Assembly (NCBI RefSeq): GCF_030123105.1
Contig: NZ_CP126095.1
Location: forward strand, 2,418,001 to 2,482,000
DNA from: Paenibacillus sp. G2S3
GTDB taxonomy: Bacteria > Bacillota > Bacilli > Paenibacillales > Paenibacillaceae
DNA: 64,000 bases
Direction of reading: 5' to 3'
In this document: piece by piece, positions 45,506 through 55,476 of the stretch
Layout: every line of letters begins with the position of its first letter
How positions within the stretch are numbered: position 1 is the first letter of the stretch
Notes under the pieces: generated by a model
Database searches by the model: none
What the model was told of the DNA's origin: nothing
What the model saw: only the letters and a program-made list of their open reading frames with translations
Made by a program: the position numbers and the translations under genes

Positions 45506-46423
45506 TTGTTAAATACTGAGAAACTTCGTAGAAGAGTAAGAATTAAAGAAAATATACCTTTATACGCCATGTTGATAGGTCCCCTTTTAGTGTTTCTTAT
45601 CTTTAGTTATGTGCCGATGTTAGGCACGGTGATTGCCTTTAAAGACTACAGATTTATTGATGGTATTCTCGGAAGTGATTGGGTGGGACTTCGTAATTTT
45701 AAGATGATATTTGCACAGCCGCAGACTGTATCGGTCATTCGAAATACTTTTGTGATAAGTTTACTTACTCTCATAGTATCGTTTCCGTTCCCGATTATGC
45801 TAGCTATTCTTTTGAACGAAGTGAGAAGTAAATGGTTTAAAAAAGCATCACAAACTGTTCTTTATTTGCCACACTTTTTCTCCTGGATTATCGTTGGAGG
45901 GATTATTATCAACATCTTCTCCGTTAATAATGGCCCTATCAATTTTATTATTGAATATTTTGGCGGGGAACCCATTCAGTTTATGTTTAACCATCCGGCA
46001 TGGATGTCCATCTATCTGGGAAGCGGAATATGGAAGGATACAGGATTTAATTGCATTATCTACTTGGCTGCACTATCGAGTATTGATCCTACCTACTATG
46101 AGGCGGCAGTTATGGATGGTGCTAATAAGTGGAAGCAGATTACAAAAGTCACGCTTCCATGTTTGTTACCAACGATCATTCTAACCTTTATATTAGCTAC
46201 GGGTAAGATCATGGAAGTCGGGTTTGATCGCATATATGTGCTCCAGAATCCAATGGTCAAGGACATCTCAGAGGTCGTATCCACATTTATCTATGATGTT
46301 GGTATCCGTTCTGGCGATTTCAGTTTAACTACGGCTATGGGATTATTTGATTCCGTCATCAGTTTAATACTTGTACTTACGGCCAATCAAATCGCCAAGA
46401 AATCAGGAAATGCGTTATTCTAA
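45506..46423 (+). CDS. carbohydrate ABC importer permease (LplB type)
   Basis: About 305 residues with six membrane helices. The N-terminus (YAMLIGPLLVFLIFSYVPM) and GTVIAFKDYRF are typical of LplB/YteP-type permeases of the CUT1 family, and the EAA loop is in YYEAAVMDGANKWKQITKVT. TTG 45506 follows GCAGGAGGA by seven bases, so the longer frame from TTG 45476 is unlikely. Partner of the next permease; the ATPase (MsmX-like) is usually shared and encoded elsewhere, and none is here. Confidence 0.9.
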   Translation: MLNTEKLRRRVRIKENIPLYAMLIGPLLVFLIFSYVPMLGTVIAFKDYRFIDGILGSDWVGLRNFKMIFAQPQTVSVIRNTFVISLLTLIVSFPFPIMLAILLNEVRSKWFKKASQTVLYLPHFFSWIIVGGIIINIFSVNNGPINFIIEYFGGEPIQFMFNHPAWMSIYLGSGIWKDTGFNCIIYLAALSSIDPTYYEAAVMDGANKWKQITKVTLPCLLPTIILTFILATGKIMEVGFDRIYVLQNPMVKDISEVVSTFIYDVGIRSGDFSLTTAMGLFDSVISLILVLTANQIAKKSGNALF

Positions 46424-46471
46424 TCCATTAATGAATTAGCAAACTAGATATGTGAAAGAGAGGAACGACCT

Positions 46472-47356
46472 TTGAAGATTTCAACTGGAGAGAAAACATT
46501 TTATAGCATTAACAATATCGTGATTTTCATTGTATCCATTACATGTATGCTACCGCTACTATATATCGTTGCTACTTCATTCAGCAGTGGTTCAGCTATT
46601 CAATCAGGAAAAGTATATTTGTGGCCGGTTGAATTCACACCAGCTGCTTATAAAGTATTGTTTGTATCCACGGACATATTTAAATATTTTTGGAATAGCG
46701 TCGTCTTAACTGGGGTTGGGACAATACTTAGCTTGGTTTTTACGATCCTTTGTGCTTATCCCTTATCAAAAAAGAAATTGTTTGCTAGAAAGAAAATAAC
46801 CTTTTTCGTTGTTTTCACTATGCTGTTCGCTGGTGGTATGATCCCATCGTACCTACTAGTGAAATCACTTGGATTAATGAATTCTTATTGGTCTATTTGG
46901 TTAACGATGCTGATTAGTCCTTACAATATGCTAATTATGAAGTCTTTCTTTGAAAATATTCCGGAAGAGCTGGAAGAATCTGCTCGAATCGACGGTTGTT
47001 CTGAATGGCGGATTTTGCTGCAGATGTATCTTCCACTTTCTAAGGCTGTAATTGCTACGTTATGTCTCTTTTATGGGGTAGCTTATTGGAATAATTTCCT
47101 GAAAGTATTGATGTATATCAATGATTCCAAAGGTTTTACATTACCTGTGCTCATTCAACAGATGGTGTTCCAACTAGAACAGATAAAACTTGGTACTAGT
47201 ACAGATCTGGGTGCGGTAGCGGGTTCAAGTGAGGTCATATCGGAATCCGTTAAGTCCGCTGGGGTTGTCGTGTTGATATTGCCAATGCTTGCTGTATACC
47301 CATTCATTCAAAAATATTTTGTAAAAGGCGTTATGCTAGGTTCGGTCAAAGGTTAG
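46472..47356 (+). CDS. carbohydrate ABC importer permease (YtcP type)
   Basis: 294 residues, six membrane helices; the EAA loop is in EELEESARIDGCSEWRILLQ. The N-terminus KTFYSINNIVIFIVSITCML fits YtcP/YesQ-type permeases that pair with LplB-type ones. TTG 46472 follows GAGAGGA. Together with its partner and the solute-binding protein it should import an oligosaccharide made by the secreted enzymes. Confidence 0.9.
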   Translation: MKISTGEKTFYSINNIVIFIVSITCMLPLLYIVATSFSSGSAIQSGKVYLWPVEFTPAAYKVLFVSTDIFKYFWNSVVLTGVGTILSLVFTILCAYPLSKKKLFARKKITFFVVFTMLFAGGMIPSYLLVKSLGLMNSYWSIWLTMLISPYNMLIMKSFFENIPEELEESARIDGCSEWRILLQMYLPLSKAVIATLCLFYGVAYWNNFLKVLMYINDSKGFTLPVLIQQMVFQLEQIKLGTSTDLGAVAGSSEVISESVKSAGVVVLILPMLAVYPFIQKYFVKGVMLGSVKG

Positions 47357-47404
47357 GAAAACTTACAATTACGGCCAATGTAGTATGCAATATTGGAGAC
47401 TGTA

Positions 47405-47456
47405 AAGAGTACGATAACAAATCGTACTCTTCACATACATATCGAAAGCGGTTACA
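47405..47456 (+). promoter_or_regulatory. hairpin and cre-like site between permease and binding-protein genes
   Basis: AAGAGTACGAT / ATCGTACTCTT is an 11-base perfect stem (47405-47431) without a T-run, so it is more likely an RNA-stability or processing element than a terminator. TCGAAAGCGGTTACA (47442-47456) matches the cre consensus at 14 of 15 positions. Both would let the binding-protein gene be expressed differently from the permeases. Confidence 0.5.
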
Positions 47457-47500
47457 ATTTCGATACTGTTTTTTCTAAATAAAAGGGAGGCAATAAGAGA

Positions 47501-49228
47501 ATGAAGAAAAAAATGTCAGGTTTGGTTGCATTATCACTATTGATGGCCATATCTACTGGTCTCACAGCATGCGGCTCTTCGAATAATGAGTCTGCAAAGA
47601 ATAACACAGAGAAAACTAACGCAGCAAAGAATGACACTAAGGCGGCAAATCTTACACCTGATGGCCAAGAAAGAAAAGGTAAAGTCTCTGTTATGATTTA
47701 TGACCGCGGACAAATTCCAGCATCAGAAGGTACGTATGATAATAACCGTTGGACCAAATGGATTCAGGAAAATGCGCCGTTTGAGGAAGTGAAATTTGTT
47801 ATTGTACCTCGAACAGAAGCTCCGCAAAAAATGAACATGTTATTTGCAGCCGGAGAAGGACCGGATGTCGTAGCTAACTATGAAGATGTGGGCCCTTTTA
47901 TTGCCAAAGGACAGGCATTAGAAATCACAGATGATTTGCTGGCTAAAATGCCTAACTATAAGAAGGTGTTAGATGAGAATCCAGCACTTAAAAAGCTCAC
48001 TACAGTAGATGGGAAACTTTACACTGTAGGAACAATATCTCCTATTTCACCAAATCACACTGCGATTATTCGTGAAGATTGGCTGAAAAAGTTAAATCTC
48101 GAGGTGCCGAAGACACCGGAAGAGTTACTTGCTGTAGCAAAAGCATTCACAGAGCAAGATCCTGATGGAAATGGAAAGAACGATACCTATGGAACAACGA
48201 TGAACGCGGATTCACGGAGAGTGCTTTCCCACATGTATGGCTTTGGCAATCCAGAGATTTATGCGGTTGAGGATGGCAAGCTGACACATGTTTGGGATCG
48301 AATGCAAGATTGGCTTACCTTTGCTAAGCAAATTGTTGATGCAAAGGTTGTAGATCCTGACTTCTTACTTGATAAAGGGGATAAAGCACTTACGGATTTC
48401 ACCAATGGTAAGGTTGGTATTTTCCTTACAGGGAAATTAAGTCAACTGAATTCACCGACATTTGTGAATTTTAAAAAGAGTAATCCAACGGCCAAACTGG
48501 AAGCATTTGAATTGCCTGCGACAAAATATGGTACCTTTGAAGGATATGTCAATGGTGGACCATCCATTGTAGGTTTTATTAATTCAGCAACCAAAGATCC
48601 TGATGCTGCCGCTAGGTACATTAACTGGCTGACCGATCCTAAAGTCTCCAACTATTTGGTGAATGGACCTGATGGCGTATACAAAAAGAGAGATGCTGAA
48701 GGTACCGTTGTAGTTGTGGATCCGGAGAAAAATAAAATCGAATACGATTATGCAGCAGATTACAGTATTATTAGAACTTTTGATTTAACTGATGACTCAG
48801 TTAGTCCTTTGGCTAATGAATATTATAACTCGTATCTCAAATCGAGTGACCCTCTTTTACAGGAATTTGGAGTGTTGTACTATAAAATGGCACAAATTGT
48901 AAACAAGCCAGGTGCTATAGATCCAAGAAAATGGCAACAAACTTTGCCGGCACTTTCCTCTGAATTGCTATTACAGGAAACAAATGGATTAAAAGCGGTT
49001 GATGATCTTTTCTTAAAATCACTTGCAGATACAGGTAAGACAGCAGAACAAGCTATTGCAGAAGCGAAAGAGCTTTGGAAAAAAGCTGGTGGTGAAGCTG
49101 TAGACACCTACTACAATGAGTATTATGCAGAACATAAAGATCAAATGTTATCAACAGAAGATTTTGAGGGACTAAAACGCGAACCAGAATTATTACCTTC
49201 AGCAAAAGCGAATTTTGACAAGCAATAA
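47501..49228 (+). CDS. extracellular solute-binding lipoprotein (LplA type)
   Basis: 575 residues. The lipobox LTAC places the lipidated Cys at residue 24, so the protein is membrane-anchored outside the cell. An Asn/Lys-rich linker is followed by a two-lobe binding protein of the large LplA/YtcQ group (FAAGEGPDVVANY, IREDWLKKLNLEVPKTPEE, DPDGNGKNDTYG calcium-like loop). ATG 47501 follows AAGGGAGG. It supplies the two permeases upstream. Confidence 0.92.
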   Translation: MKKKMSGLVALSLLMAISTGLTACGSSNNESAKNNTEKTNAAKNDTKAANLTPDGQERKGKVSVMIYDRGQIPASEGTYDNNRWTKWIQENAPFEEVKFVIVPRTEAPQKMNMLFAAGEGPDVVANYEDVGPFIAKGQALEITDDLLAKMPNYKKVLDENPALKKLTTVDGKLYTVGTISPISPNHTAIIREDWLKKLNLEVPKTPEELLAVAKAFTEQDPDGNGKNDTYGTTMNADSRRVLSHMYGFGNPEIYAVEDGKLTHVWDRMQDWLTFAKQIVDAKVVDPDFLLDKGDKALTDFTNGKVGIFLTGKLSQLNSPTFVNFKKSNPTAKLEAFELPATKYGTFEGYVNGGPSIVGFINSATKDPDAAARYINWLTDPKVSNYLVNGPDGVYKKRDAEGTVVVVDPEKNKIEYDYAADYSIIRTFDLTDDSVSPLANEYYNSYLKSSDPLLQEFGVLYYKMAQIVNKPGAIDPRKWQQTLPALSSELLLQETNGLKAVDDLFLKSLADTGKTAEQAIAEAKELWKKAGGEAVDTYYNEYYAEHKDQMLSTEDFEGLKREPELLPSAKANFDKQ

Positions 49229-49257
49229 GAGTGGTTATGTTATATTTTAAATAGTCA

Positions 49258-49302
49258 TGAAAAGGGAACTCTTTGTCCAAGTGATAAAGACTTCCCTTTT
49301 CA
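49258..49302 (+). promoter_or_regulatory. hairpin between binding-protein and regulator genes
   Basis: TGAAAAGGGAA / TTCCCTTTTCA stem (perfect, 11 bases) that continues inside with TCTTT/AAAGA. It has no terminal T-run. It may be a partial terminator or an mRNA end protector that keeps the binding-protein message more abundant than the regulator message. Confidence 0.5.
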
Positions 49303-49334
49303 GATACTAACGGCAGAAATGTGGTGAAACCTGT

Positions 49335-50783
49335 ATGTATCGTGTAGTCATCGTGGACGATGAACCTTGGGCTTTGATTGGCATACGAAAATTAATAGAG
49401 CGCAACGGCAACAAATTTAAAATTATTTGCGAAACAACGGAGCCACTTAAAGCTTTAGAGGTGATTTGTGAAGAATACCCCGATGTCGTTTTTGCGGATA
49501 TTCGAATGCCTGAAATGACGGGAATTGAATTGATGCAAAGGACTAGAGCACAGGAAAAAGACGTTGATTTTGTTGTAATCAGCGGGTTTGCAGAGTTCTC
49601 TTACGTGCAGCAAGCACTGCAAGAAGGTGCGATGGACTATCAATTAAAGCCTTTGGATATGGAAAAGGCACAGGAAATGCTAGATAAACTCTATAAAAAG
49701 CTAGAGAACAAACGCAGCACCAATGATTTAAGCTTTTATATTTCCTTGCGTGAAGATTTCAAAGATATTCAGCAGCTTTTGAACTCTCGTTTGCGTCATA
49801 AATTTTACAAGAGATATCAGGTCGTAACGGTGTATTTTAAAAGCGGTGAATATGATGATGAGGGTTTATTAGAATTAGAAAGTAGGGTACAACTCACAAC
49901 CTTGAAATTAGGTCCAAAAAAATGTGTGTTTATTATTAATAGTGAAACAGATCAAAGTGAGTTCATTTATCGCAGTCTTGCCGCCAAAGAAAGTATCGTG
50001 GATCGAGCAGGGATTAGTTTATCTAGCGATAAAGAAGATCATATACCTATGCTTTTAAAAACTTCTGATATCGCGAGTGATGATTGTTTTATTGATACTT
50101 CGCGGCGGATCTCACAATACATTAAGGGCAAAAAAAATCTGATCAAACAATTTGTAGAAGAACTTATAGAGGCACTCGAAAGAGTTCAATACAAAAACGT
50201 GAAAGACTTTACATCGGAGATAGCGGATTTTTTTACTATAAACCAATTAGGCATTGAAGATGCCGTGTTTTTATGGAATGAACTAGTCATGCACACATCA
50301 AAGGATAACGAAAGCAGTAGTAGAATAACAGACTTTGAGTTTTTGGATTACAGTGAAATGAAAGAAAAGTTCATGAATCTGGAAATGCTAGGTGAATATG
50401 TTTTTGAACAATTATCCTACCCGGAACGAGATCAGCTTGGAGATGCAAATAAAAAATTTAAAGAACTGCTCGATTATACCAATAAGCATTTTCATGAAGA
50501 ATTATATTTGAAGGATTTGTCCACAAAGTATTTTATTAATGTGAGTTATTGCTGTGAGCTGTTTAAAAAGGTTACCAATATGACGTTTTCCCAGTATATG
50601 ACGGATTTGCGGATGAAAAAGGCTGTTGAATTGCTCCAGAACAGTAACCTGTCTATTGCAGACGTGTGTAAGAATGTTGGTTATAGTGATTATTTCTATT
50701 TTAATAAGGTATTTAAACGGAATATAGGGTGTACACCTTCCAAATATCGTAAAACGAGTGGAGATATGAATGCGCTTAATTAG
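49335..50783 (+). CDS. AraC-type response regulator (YesN-like)
   Basis: 482 residues. Receiver domain with the phospho-acceptor Asp in VVFADIRMPEM and Lys in DYQLKPLD; a central linker of about 250 residues; C-terminal AraC DNA-binding domain with two helix-turn-helix motifs (LKDLSTKYFINVSYCCELFK and IADVCKNVGYSDYFYFNKVF). It overlaps the kinase gene by 14 bases. Candidate activator for the CATAAAAGAAACG promoters. Confidence 0.92.
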   Translation: MYRVVIVDDEPWALIGIRKLIERNGNKFKIICETTEPLKALEVICEEYPDVVFADIRMPEMTGIELMQRTRAQEKDVDFVVISGFAEFSYVQQALQEGAMDYQLKPLDMEKAQEMLDKLYKKLENKRSTNDLSFYISLREDFKDIQQLLNSRLRHKFYKRYQVVTVYFKSGEYDDEGLLELESRVQLTTLKLGPKKCVFIINSETDQSEFIYRSLAAKESIVDRAGISLSSDKEDHIPMLLKTSDIASDDCFIDTSRRISQYIKGKKNLIKQFVEELIEALERVQYKNVKDFTSEIADFFTINQLGIEDAVFLWNELVMHTSKDNESSSRITDFEFLDYSEMKEKFMNLEMLGEYVFEQLSYPERDQLGDANKKFKELLDYTNKHFHEELYLKDLSTKYFINVSYCCELFKKVTNMTFSQYMTDLRMKKAVELLQNSNLSIADVCKNVGYSDYFYFNKVFKRNIGCTPSKYRKTSGDMNALN

Positions 50784-52569
50784 GAATCTGAAGCTGAAAC
50801 ACCAAATATCCCTGTTGATTCTGATTGCACTGATTATGATGATCCTGATGCAGAGTATGTACAATATTTTCTTTAATTCGCTTACTCGGGAACGTGCGGC
50901 TAAGTATGCAGGTAATCTCATGGAGCAGGTAGCGCTAAATGTAAATACAATTGCGAACAATGTGGAGAGAGATTCCGTTACGATTAGTTATAGTAAGTAC
51001 GTGCAGGAACTGATGGTGTCGAAGAATATTCTTCGGAAAATAGAATTAAACGACTATGTCTCCGAAATGTTTACGCATACAAGATCATCCAATCAAAATA
51101 TTTATAGCATTCTTCTCTTGAGTAATAACGATATGCAAATCTCAGACGCACTACATTATAACAATGATATCTTGAAAACATTAGAAAAAATATATAATTT
51201 CAAAAGCGAGGATTTTAGAAAGCCTGTATTTTCTTCGATTGTGAGAGACCGCAGTGATGCGTTCTATTATTATTCCTATATTTCACCTATCTTTTCTTCT
51301 TTTGATAACTCCAAAATCGGAAACTGCATTTTTCTTTTAGATACGAGAGAACTAGAAAAATTAGTGAATACAACGGAATTAACGAAGAATTCACTCTTTC
51401 TGATCCTTGATTCTGACAATCGAGTAATTGCAAGTAATAAAGGGTTAAAAGCTGGAGAGTACTACGATAATATTTTTTGGCAAGAAGGAACAAGCAGTAC
51501 AGCCAAAGATGAAATTGTGTATGAGGGCAAAAAATCCCTTGTCCAATATAAGAAAATTGAAAGTACGGATTGGAAAATCATCAGTGTTCTTCCTATCGCA
51601 GAGCTTACGAGTGATATGAAGCCTATTGTCACCATGGGAATCTGGTTAGGTGTCATCATGAGTATCTTGCTGACCATCATAGGAAGTGCATTTATGTACA
51701 ATACAACGCGTCCCCTTATGCTGATCGTGAGATTTCTATCCAGAGTGGGTGATCGGGATTTAAATTATAGGTTAAAAATGCCATCCACTAATGAAGTGGG
51801 TATTATTGCTACCCATATCAATCAAATGCTAGACAATGTAGAAGAAATGACTCGAAATATCGTTGAGAATCAAACGTCTCTGTATGAAGCTGAATTATCC
51901 AAAAAACAAGCGGAACTATCTGCACTGCAACACCAGATTAATCCTCACTTCCTTTATAATACGTTGAACTGCTTGAGTAGCATTGGTTTGGCTTATGATG
52001 TGAGTGAAGTCGTTAGCATATCATCCGCGATGTCGCGCATCTTTCGATATAGCATTAAAGGTCAGGATTTAGTAAGTATTAAGGACGAAATGAGCAGCAT
52101 TAAAGATTATCTGTTAATAATGGACATCCGGTACAAGGGTAAATTTGAGATTGTCATTGAAATGGAAGAGTCTTTTCTAGAAATGAAATCTTTGAAAATG
52201 ATTCTTCAACCGATTGTGGAAAACGCGATGTACCATGGCTTGGAGATGAAAACAGGGGTTGGACGTCTGTCCATTAAGGGTTTTATTTCTGAAGATGGCT
52301 ATATGCAGATCGATGTCGAGGATGATGGAGTAGGAATGACGGAGAATCAGTTATCCGAATTACGTAAAGGGATTCGAGATGATGAAAATATGGAGCAATT
52401 AGGTACGGATAAAAAAAGTATTGGGCTTAGCAATATTAATAAGCGGATCAAGCTACGATTTGGAGCACAGTATGGTCTGGATGTCGTTAGTGAAGCAGGT
52501 AAGGGAACGAAAGTCACTCTCATCCTGCCTATTATCGAACCAACAGGTAAAGTGCATCTATTAACTTGA
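50770..52569 (+). CDS. sensor histidine kinase (YesM-like)
   Basis: 599 residues: helix TM1 (residues about 11-31), an extracellular sensor domain, TM2 near residue 300, HAMP, then the His_kinase phospho-acceptor HQINPHFLYNTLNCLSS and an ATPase domain with VENAMYHGLE and DVEDDGVGM. ATG 50770 follows GGAGA. Works with the response regulator just upstream; the ligand is probably a sugar or the sugar-loaded binding protein encoded next to it. Confidence 0.92.
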   Translation: MRLIRNLKLKHQISLLILIALIMMILMQSMYNIFFNSLTRERAAKYAGNLMEQVALNVNTIANNVERDSVTISYSKYVQELMVSKNILRKIELNDYVSEMFTHTRSSNQNIYSILLLSNNDMQISDALHYNNDILKTLEKIYNFKSEDFRKPVFSSIVRDRSDAFYYYSYISPIFSSFDNSKIGNCIFLLDTRELEKLVNTTELTKNSLFLILDSDNRVIASNKGLKAGEYYDNIFWQEGTSSTAKDEIVYEGKKSLVQYKKIESTDWKIISVLPIAELTSDMKPIVTMGIWLGVIMSILLTIIGSAFMYNTTRPLMLIVRFLSRVGDRDLNYRLKMPSTNEVGIIATHINQMLDNVEEMTRNIVENQTSLYEAELSKKQAELSALQHQINPHFLYNTLNCLSSIGLAYDVSEVVSISSAMSRIFRYSIKGQDLVSIKDEMSSIKDYLLIMDIRYKGKFEIVIEMEESFLEMKSLKMILQPIVENAMYHGLEMKTGVGRLSIKGFISEDGYMQIDVEDDGVGMTENQLSELRKGIRDDENMEQLGTDKKSIGLSNINKRIKLRFGAQYGLDVVSEAGKGTKVTLILPIIEPTGKVHLLT

Positions 52570-52606
52570 GTCTTGTTAAGTTAGTAAAGGGAGGACAATT
52601 CAATTC

Positions 52607-54640
52607 ATGGATTTATATGTGAAGAACAACGGGGAAAGTAAGCTTGGTATTGAGGTGTGCTACAACAGTGGCATCATTACGAACAATGCTGTTGCATTGT
52701 TGCTAGGGGAATGGAAGGATGAGTATCAGATTAGCGACCTTCAGCTACATTCCGAACCAATGGAAGGAAATCGTATTCGCATACTTGAGCCTAAAGGTAT
52801 AGAAGGTAAGGATGATCAGACCTTTGTTATTTCTACTGAAATAGCAGATGAATATTACTATATCAATCTCTCAGGTACAAGTGAAAAGGCGATCCTCTAT
52901 GGCATATGCGAAATTCTCGATCAGACCTATATCCTGGATCAAGACGTGCGGTTGCCCCAATTAAATATGACGAGTACACCGGATGTGAAAAAGAGAGGTG
53001 TCGAGCGACATTGGGGCCCGTCCATGACAAGAGCGGACAGTTTGGATGAGAACCTCAAGTTGATCAAGCTTTTAGCAAGAAAAAGAGTCAATCATCTCAT
53101 GTGGATCGATAGTTGGATTAATTTGAGCTGGTATCCATTTCTTGATTTTAGGTATTTCCCCGTACTTCAACGAGTGGATAAAGAAGGAAAGATTAAGCTC
53201 GCGAAGGAGTGCCTTCGTACTATTATTAATGAAGCAAAAAAATGGGGGATGGATTTTTACTTATCCTGCACAGAGTTTAATATCCCTGAAGATCTTTTAC
53301 AAAAATGCCCCGAGATGTTTTATCAAAATCCGGAAACGGGATTACACGTACTGCGGTTAGATTATGAGGATACTTGGTTGTTTTATAAAGCTAAAATCAA
53401 AGAGGTCATGGAGGACTTTCCTGCTCTTTCTGGAATTGAGCTATGGACAGGGGAGGCTATGGAAATATACCAGTGCTACCGTCCTGAATCAGATACAAGG
53501 TCGATTGGTGAGCTTTTCCTTATGATGTATGATTATGCTCTTGAGGCGATGGACGAGGTAGGAAGAAGTGATGGACGTGTTATTTGTTCTAGCTTTACCC
53601 ATCATCCAGACTCTGAAAAATTATATGAAGATATATTAGGCAAATTACCAGAGCGTTGTGACTCACGTAGTAAAATGCAGGTGGAGGATTACTACCGTTA
53701 TCATTCTCCCGCGACACTTCCAGGCAGGCTGTCACCGGGCAGGGAATGGGTCGAGTTTGATCTTGGAGGCGAGTACAGAGGGGATTGGGCCGGATGGATT
53801 ACCTGTGCGCTTGCGTTTATACCAGATCGCATGAGGTATTACTATGATAAGGGTGTAAGCGGTTTCATGTGCAGGATACGCGGATATGCCCTGGGTCCTA
53901 ACACCACTTTTATCGGAGATTATGAGGTTCTAAAAGGATTACAGTCTATTAAATATGATATCTATTTCAAATCCCTGTGGGACATGAATATCTCACTAGT
54001 CGATGTATGGCGTATGTGTAAGAGACGTAGCTTCTCCGATCAAATGTTGGAGTTCTTTCAATTGTCGGAAAAAGTGGCGGAACAAGCGCACTATGCCAAT
54101 GAATGCATCGTGAATAATTTCCATTCCTCTTTTATAGGCTCGATTGAAAGATACGAGTGGCAGCTGGAATATGTAGATCACGTTTATAATACGGCGGGTA
54201 TGGAAAGAAAGTGGATTTTAGAGCCTAGTGAGAATAATTTATCGCTCATTATAGATGAAAAAGAACAGGCTGTTCAGAATGTTTTAAGAATGAGTGACAT
54301 CCTAGAACAGTGTAAACAAGAGCTCATTGAAGAGGACTATATTGCTTTGAGAAGATGTATGGACTATCAAATACAGGTTGTTAAAGTGTTTAAAGTGCAT
54401 ACTGAAATGTTCTTTAGGTACCGGGTACTCATGCTAACGAAGCTGGAGAACAGGCATAAACTTCTTGTGGATAGCATGAGAAGATGTGAAGAGGAAGTGG
54501 CTCAGCTACGTCTTTTTGATGAATTACAAGCCAAGCATGCTTATGCTTTGATTTCCGACATTAAATGGAGACTGAGCTGTGATATGCAAAAATATTATCA
54601 TGAGCTAGCTTATCATGGTGTTTGTAAGGTAGCTGAGTGA
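52607..54640 (+). CDS. glycoside hydrolase-like protein, distantly GH67-like
   Basis: 677 residues without signal peptide. The N-terminal 125 residues look like the alpha/beta domain found before the barrel in GH67, GH84 and GH20 enzymes (AILYGICEILDQTYILDQDV). The barrel begins at VKKRGVERHWG, with LLARKRVNHLMWIDSWINLSW, WGMDFYLSCTEFN, LSGIELWTGEAME, and a long helical C-terminus. No family assignment is certain; candidate acids include Glu in SCTEF and in WTGEAME. Starts after GGGAGGA, 37 bases past the kinase gene, followed by a sugar isomerase. Likely acts on an imported uronic-acid-containing oligosaccharide. Confidence 0.55.
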   Translation: MDLYVKNNGESKLGIEVCYNSGIITNNAVALLLGEWKDEYQISDLQLHSEPMEGNRIRILEPKGIEGKDDQTFVISTEIADEYYYINLSGTSEKAILYGICEILDQTYILDQDVRLPQLNMTSTPDVKKRGVERHWGPSMTRADSLDENLKLIKLLARKRVNHLMWIDSWINLSWYPFLDFRYFPVLQRVDKEGKIKLAKECLRTIINEAKKWGMDFYLSCTEFNIPEDLLQKCPEMFYQNPETGLHVLRLDYEDTWLFYKAKIKEVMEDFPALSGIELWTGEAMEIYQCYRPESDTRSIGELFLMMYDYALEAMDEVGRSDGRVICSSFTHHPDSEKLYEDILGKLPERCDSRSKMQVEDYYRYHSPATLPGRLSPGREWVEFDLGGEYRGDWAGWITCALAFIPDRMRYYYDKGVSGFMCRIRGYALGPNTTFIGDYEVLKGLQSIKYDIYFKSLWDMNISLVDVWRMCKRRSFSDQMLEFFQLSEKVAEQAHYANECIVNNFHSSFIGSIERYEWQLEYVDHVYNTAGMERKWILEPSENNLSLIIDEKEQAVQNVLRMSDILEQCKQELIEEDYIALRRCMDYQIQVVKVFKVHTEMFFRYRVLMLTKLENRHKLLVDSMRRCEEEVAQLRLFDELQAKHAYALISDIKWRLSCDMQKYYHELAYHGVCKVAE

Positions 54641-54668
54641 AGAACATTTTCTTGGAGGGATAAAAGCG

Positions 54669-55442
54669 ATGAGAAGAATGGGTATTGGTTTGCAGATGCA
54701 TACTGTACGCGGGGAATTGGCTAAAGATTTTACTGGTACACTTCGCCGTGTAGCTGAGCTCGGCTATGAAGGGGTAGAATTTGCAGGTTACGGTGGTTTG
54801 TCTGCGGAAGCGCTGAAGGAACTGCTGCAAGAATTGAACTTAAAAGCAATTGGCGCTCATGTAAGTATTACCAAAATGAAGGCTGATTTGAATAAAGAAA
54901 TTGAATATTTGTGTGCTATTGACGCTCCTTATCTCATTTGCCCGCATATTGCTGCTGTGGATCGCCAAACACCTGAAGCATGGCAAAGTTTGTTCGCTTT
55001 TTTTGCGGAAACAGGCCAACAGGTGAAGGAGAAAGGGCTTCAATTTGCTTACCATAACCATGCGTTCGAATTTGAGATGAAAGTAAACGATCAGTACGCA
55101 TTCGATGCCATATATGCATCCGTTACTCCAGAGGCGCTGCAAGTGGAGCTGGATGCAGGCTGGGTTCAATTCGCAGGTCTGAACACACTGCAATACATTG
55201 CGAAATATGCAGGCCGCTTGCCGCTGCTTCATGTGAAAGATTTCAAAGGTGTCGTGGATGGAGATATCAATACGGTTGAGTTAGGTGAAGGCGAGATCGA
55301 TCTGCACTCTGTAATTGGCGCCGGCTCGGACGCGGGTGTTGAATGGATTATCGTAGAGCAGGATCGTTGTGCGAACCCGCCTCTTGAAAGTGTTACTGCC
55401 AGCTACAACTGGCTGAAACAAAATTATTTATCCCAATTTTAA
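54669..55442 (+). CDS. sugar phosphate isomerase/epimerase (xylose isomerase-like TIM barrel)
   Basis: 257 residues. Barrel motifs of the AP_endonuc_2 superfamily: YEGVEFAGYGG (Glu ligand), YHNHAFEFE (His and Glu), VELDAGWVQ (Asp) and LHVKDFKG (His, Asp). These bind a divalent metal in sugar or inosose isomerases. ATG 54669 follows TTGGAGGG. Together with the next oxidoreductase it should process a monosaccharide; the exact sugar is unknown. Confidence 0.85.
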   Translation: MRRMGIGLQMHTVRGELAKDFTGTLRRVAELGYEGVEFAGYGGLSAEALKELLQELNLKAIGAHVSITKMKADLNKEIEYLCAIDAPYLICPHIAAVDRQTPEAWQSLFAFFAETGQQVKEKGLQFAYHNHAFEFEMKVNDQYAFDAIYASVTPEALQVELDAGWVQFAGLNTLQYIAKYAGRLPLLHVKDFKGVVDGDINTVELGEGEIDLHSVIGAGSDAGVEWIIVEQDRCANPPLESVTASYNWLKQNYLSQF

Positions 55443-55476
55443 TTTAAATACCATCACAAAAGGAGTCGAAACAGAC

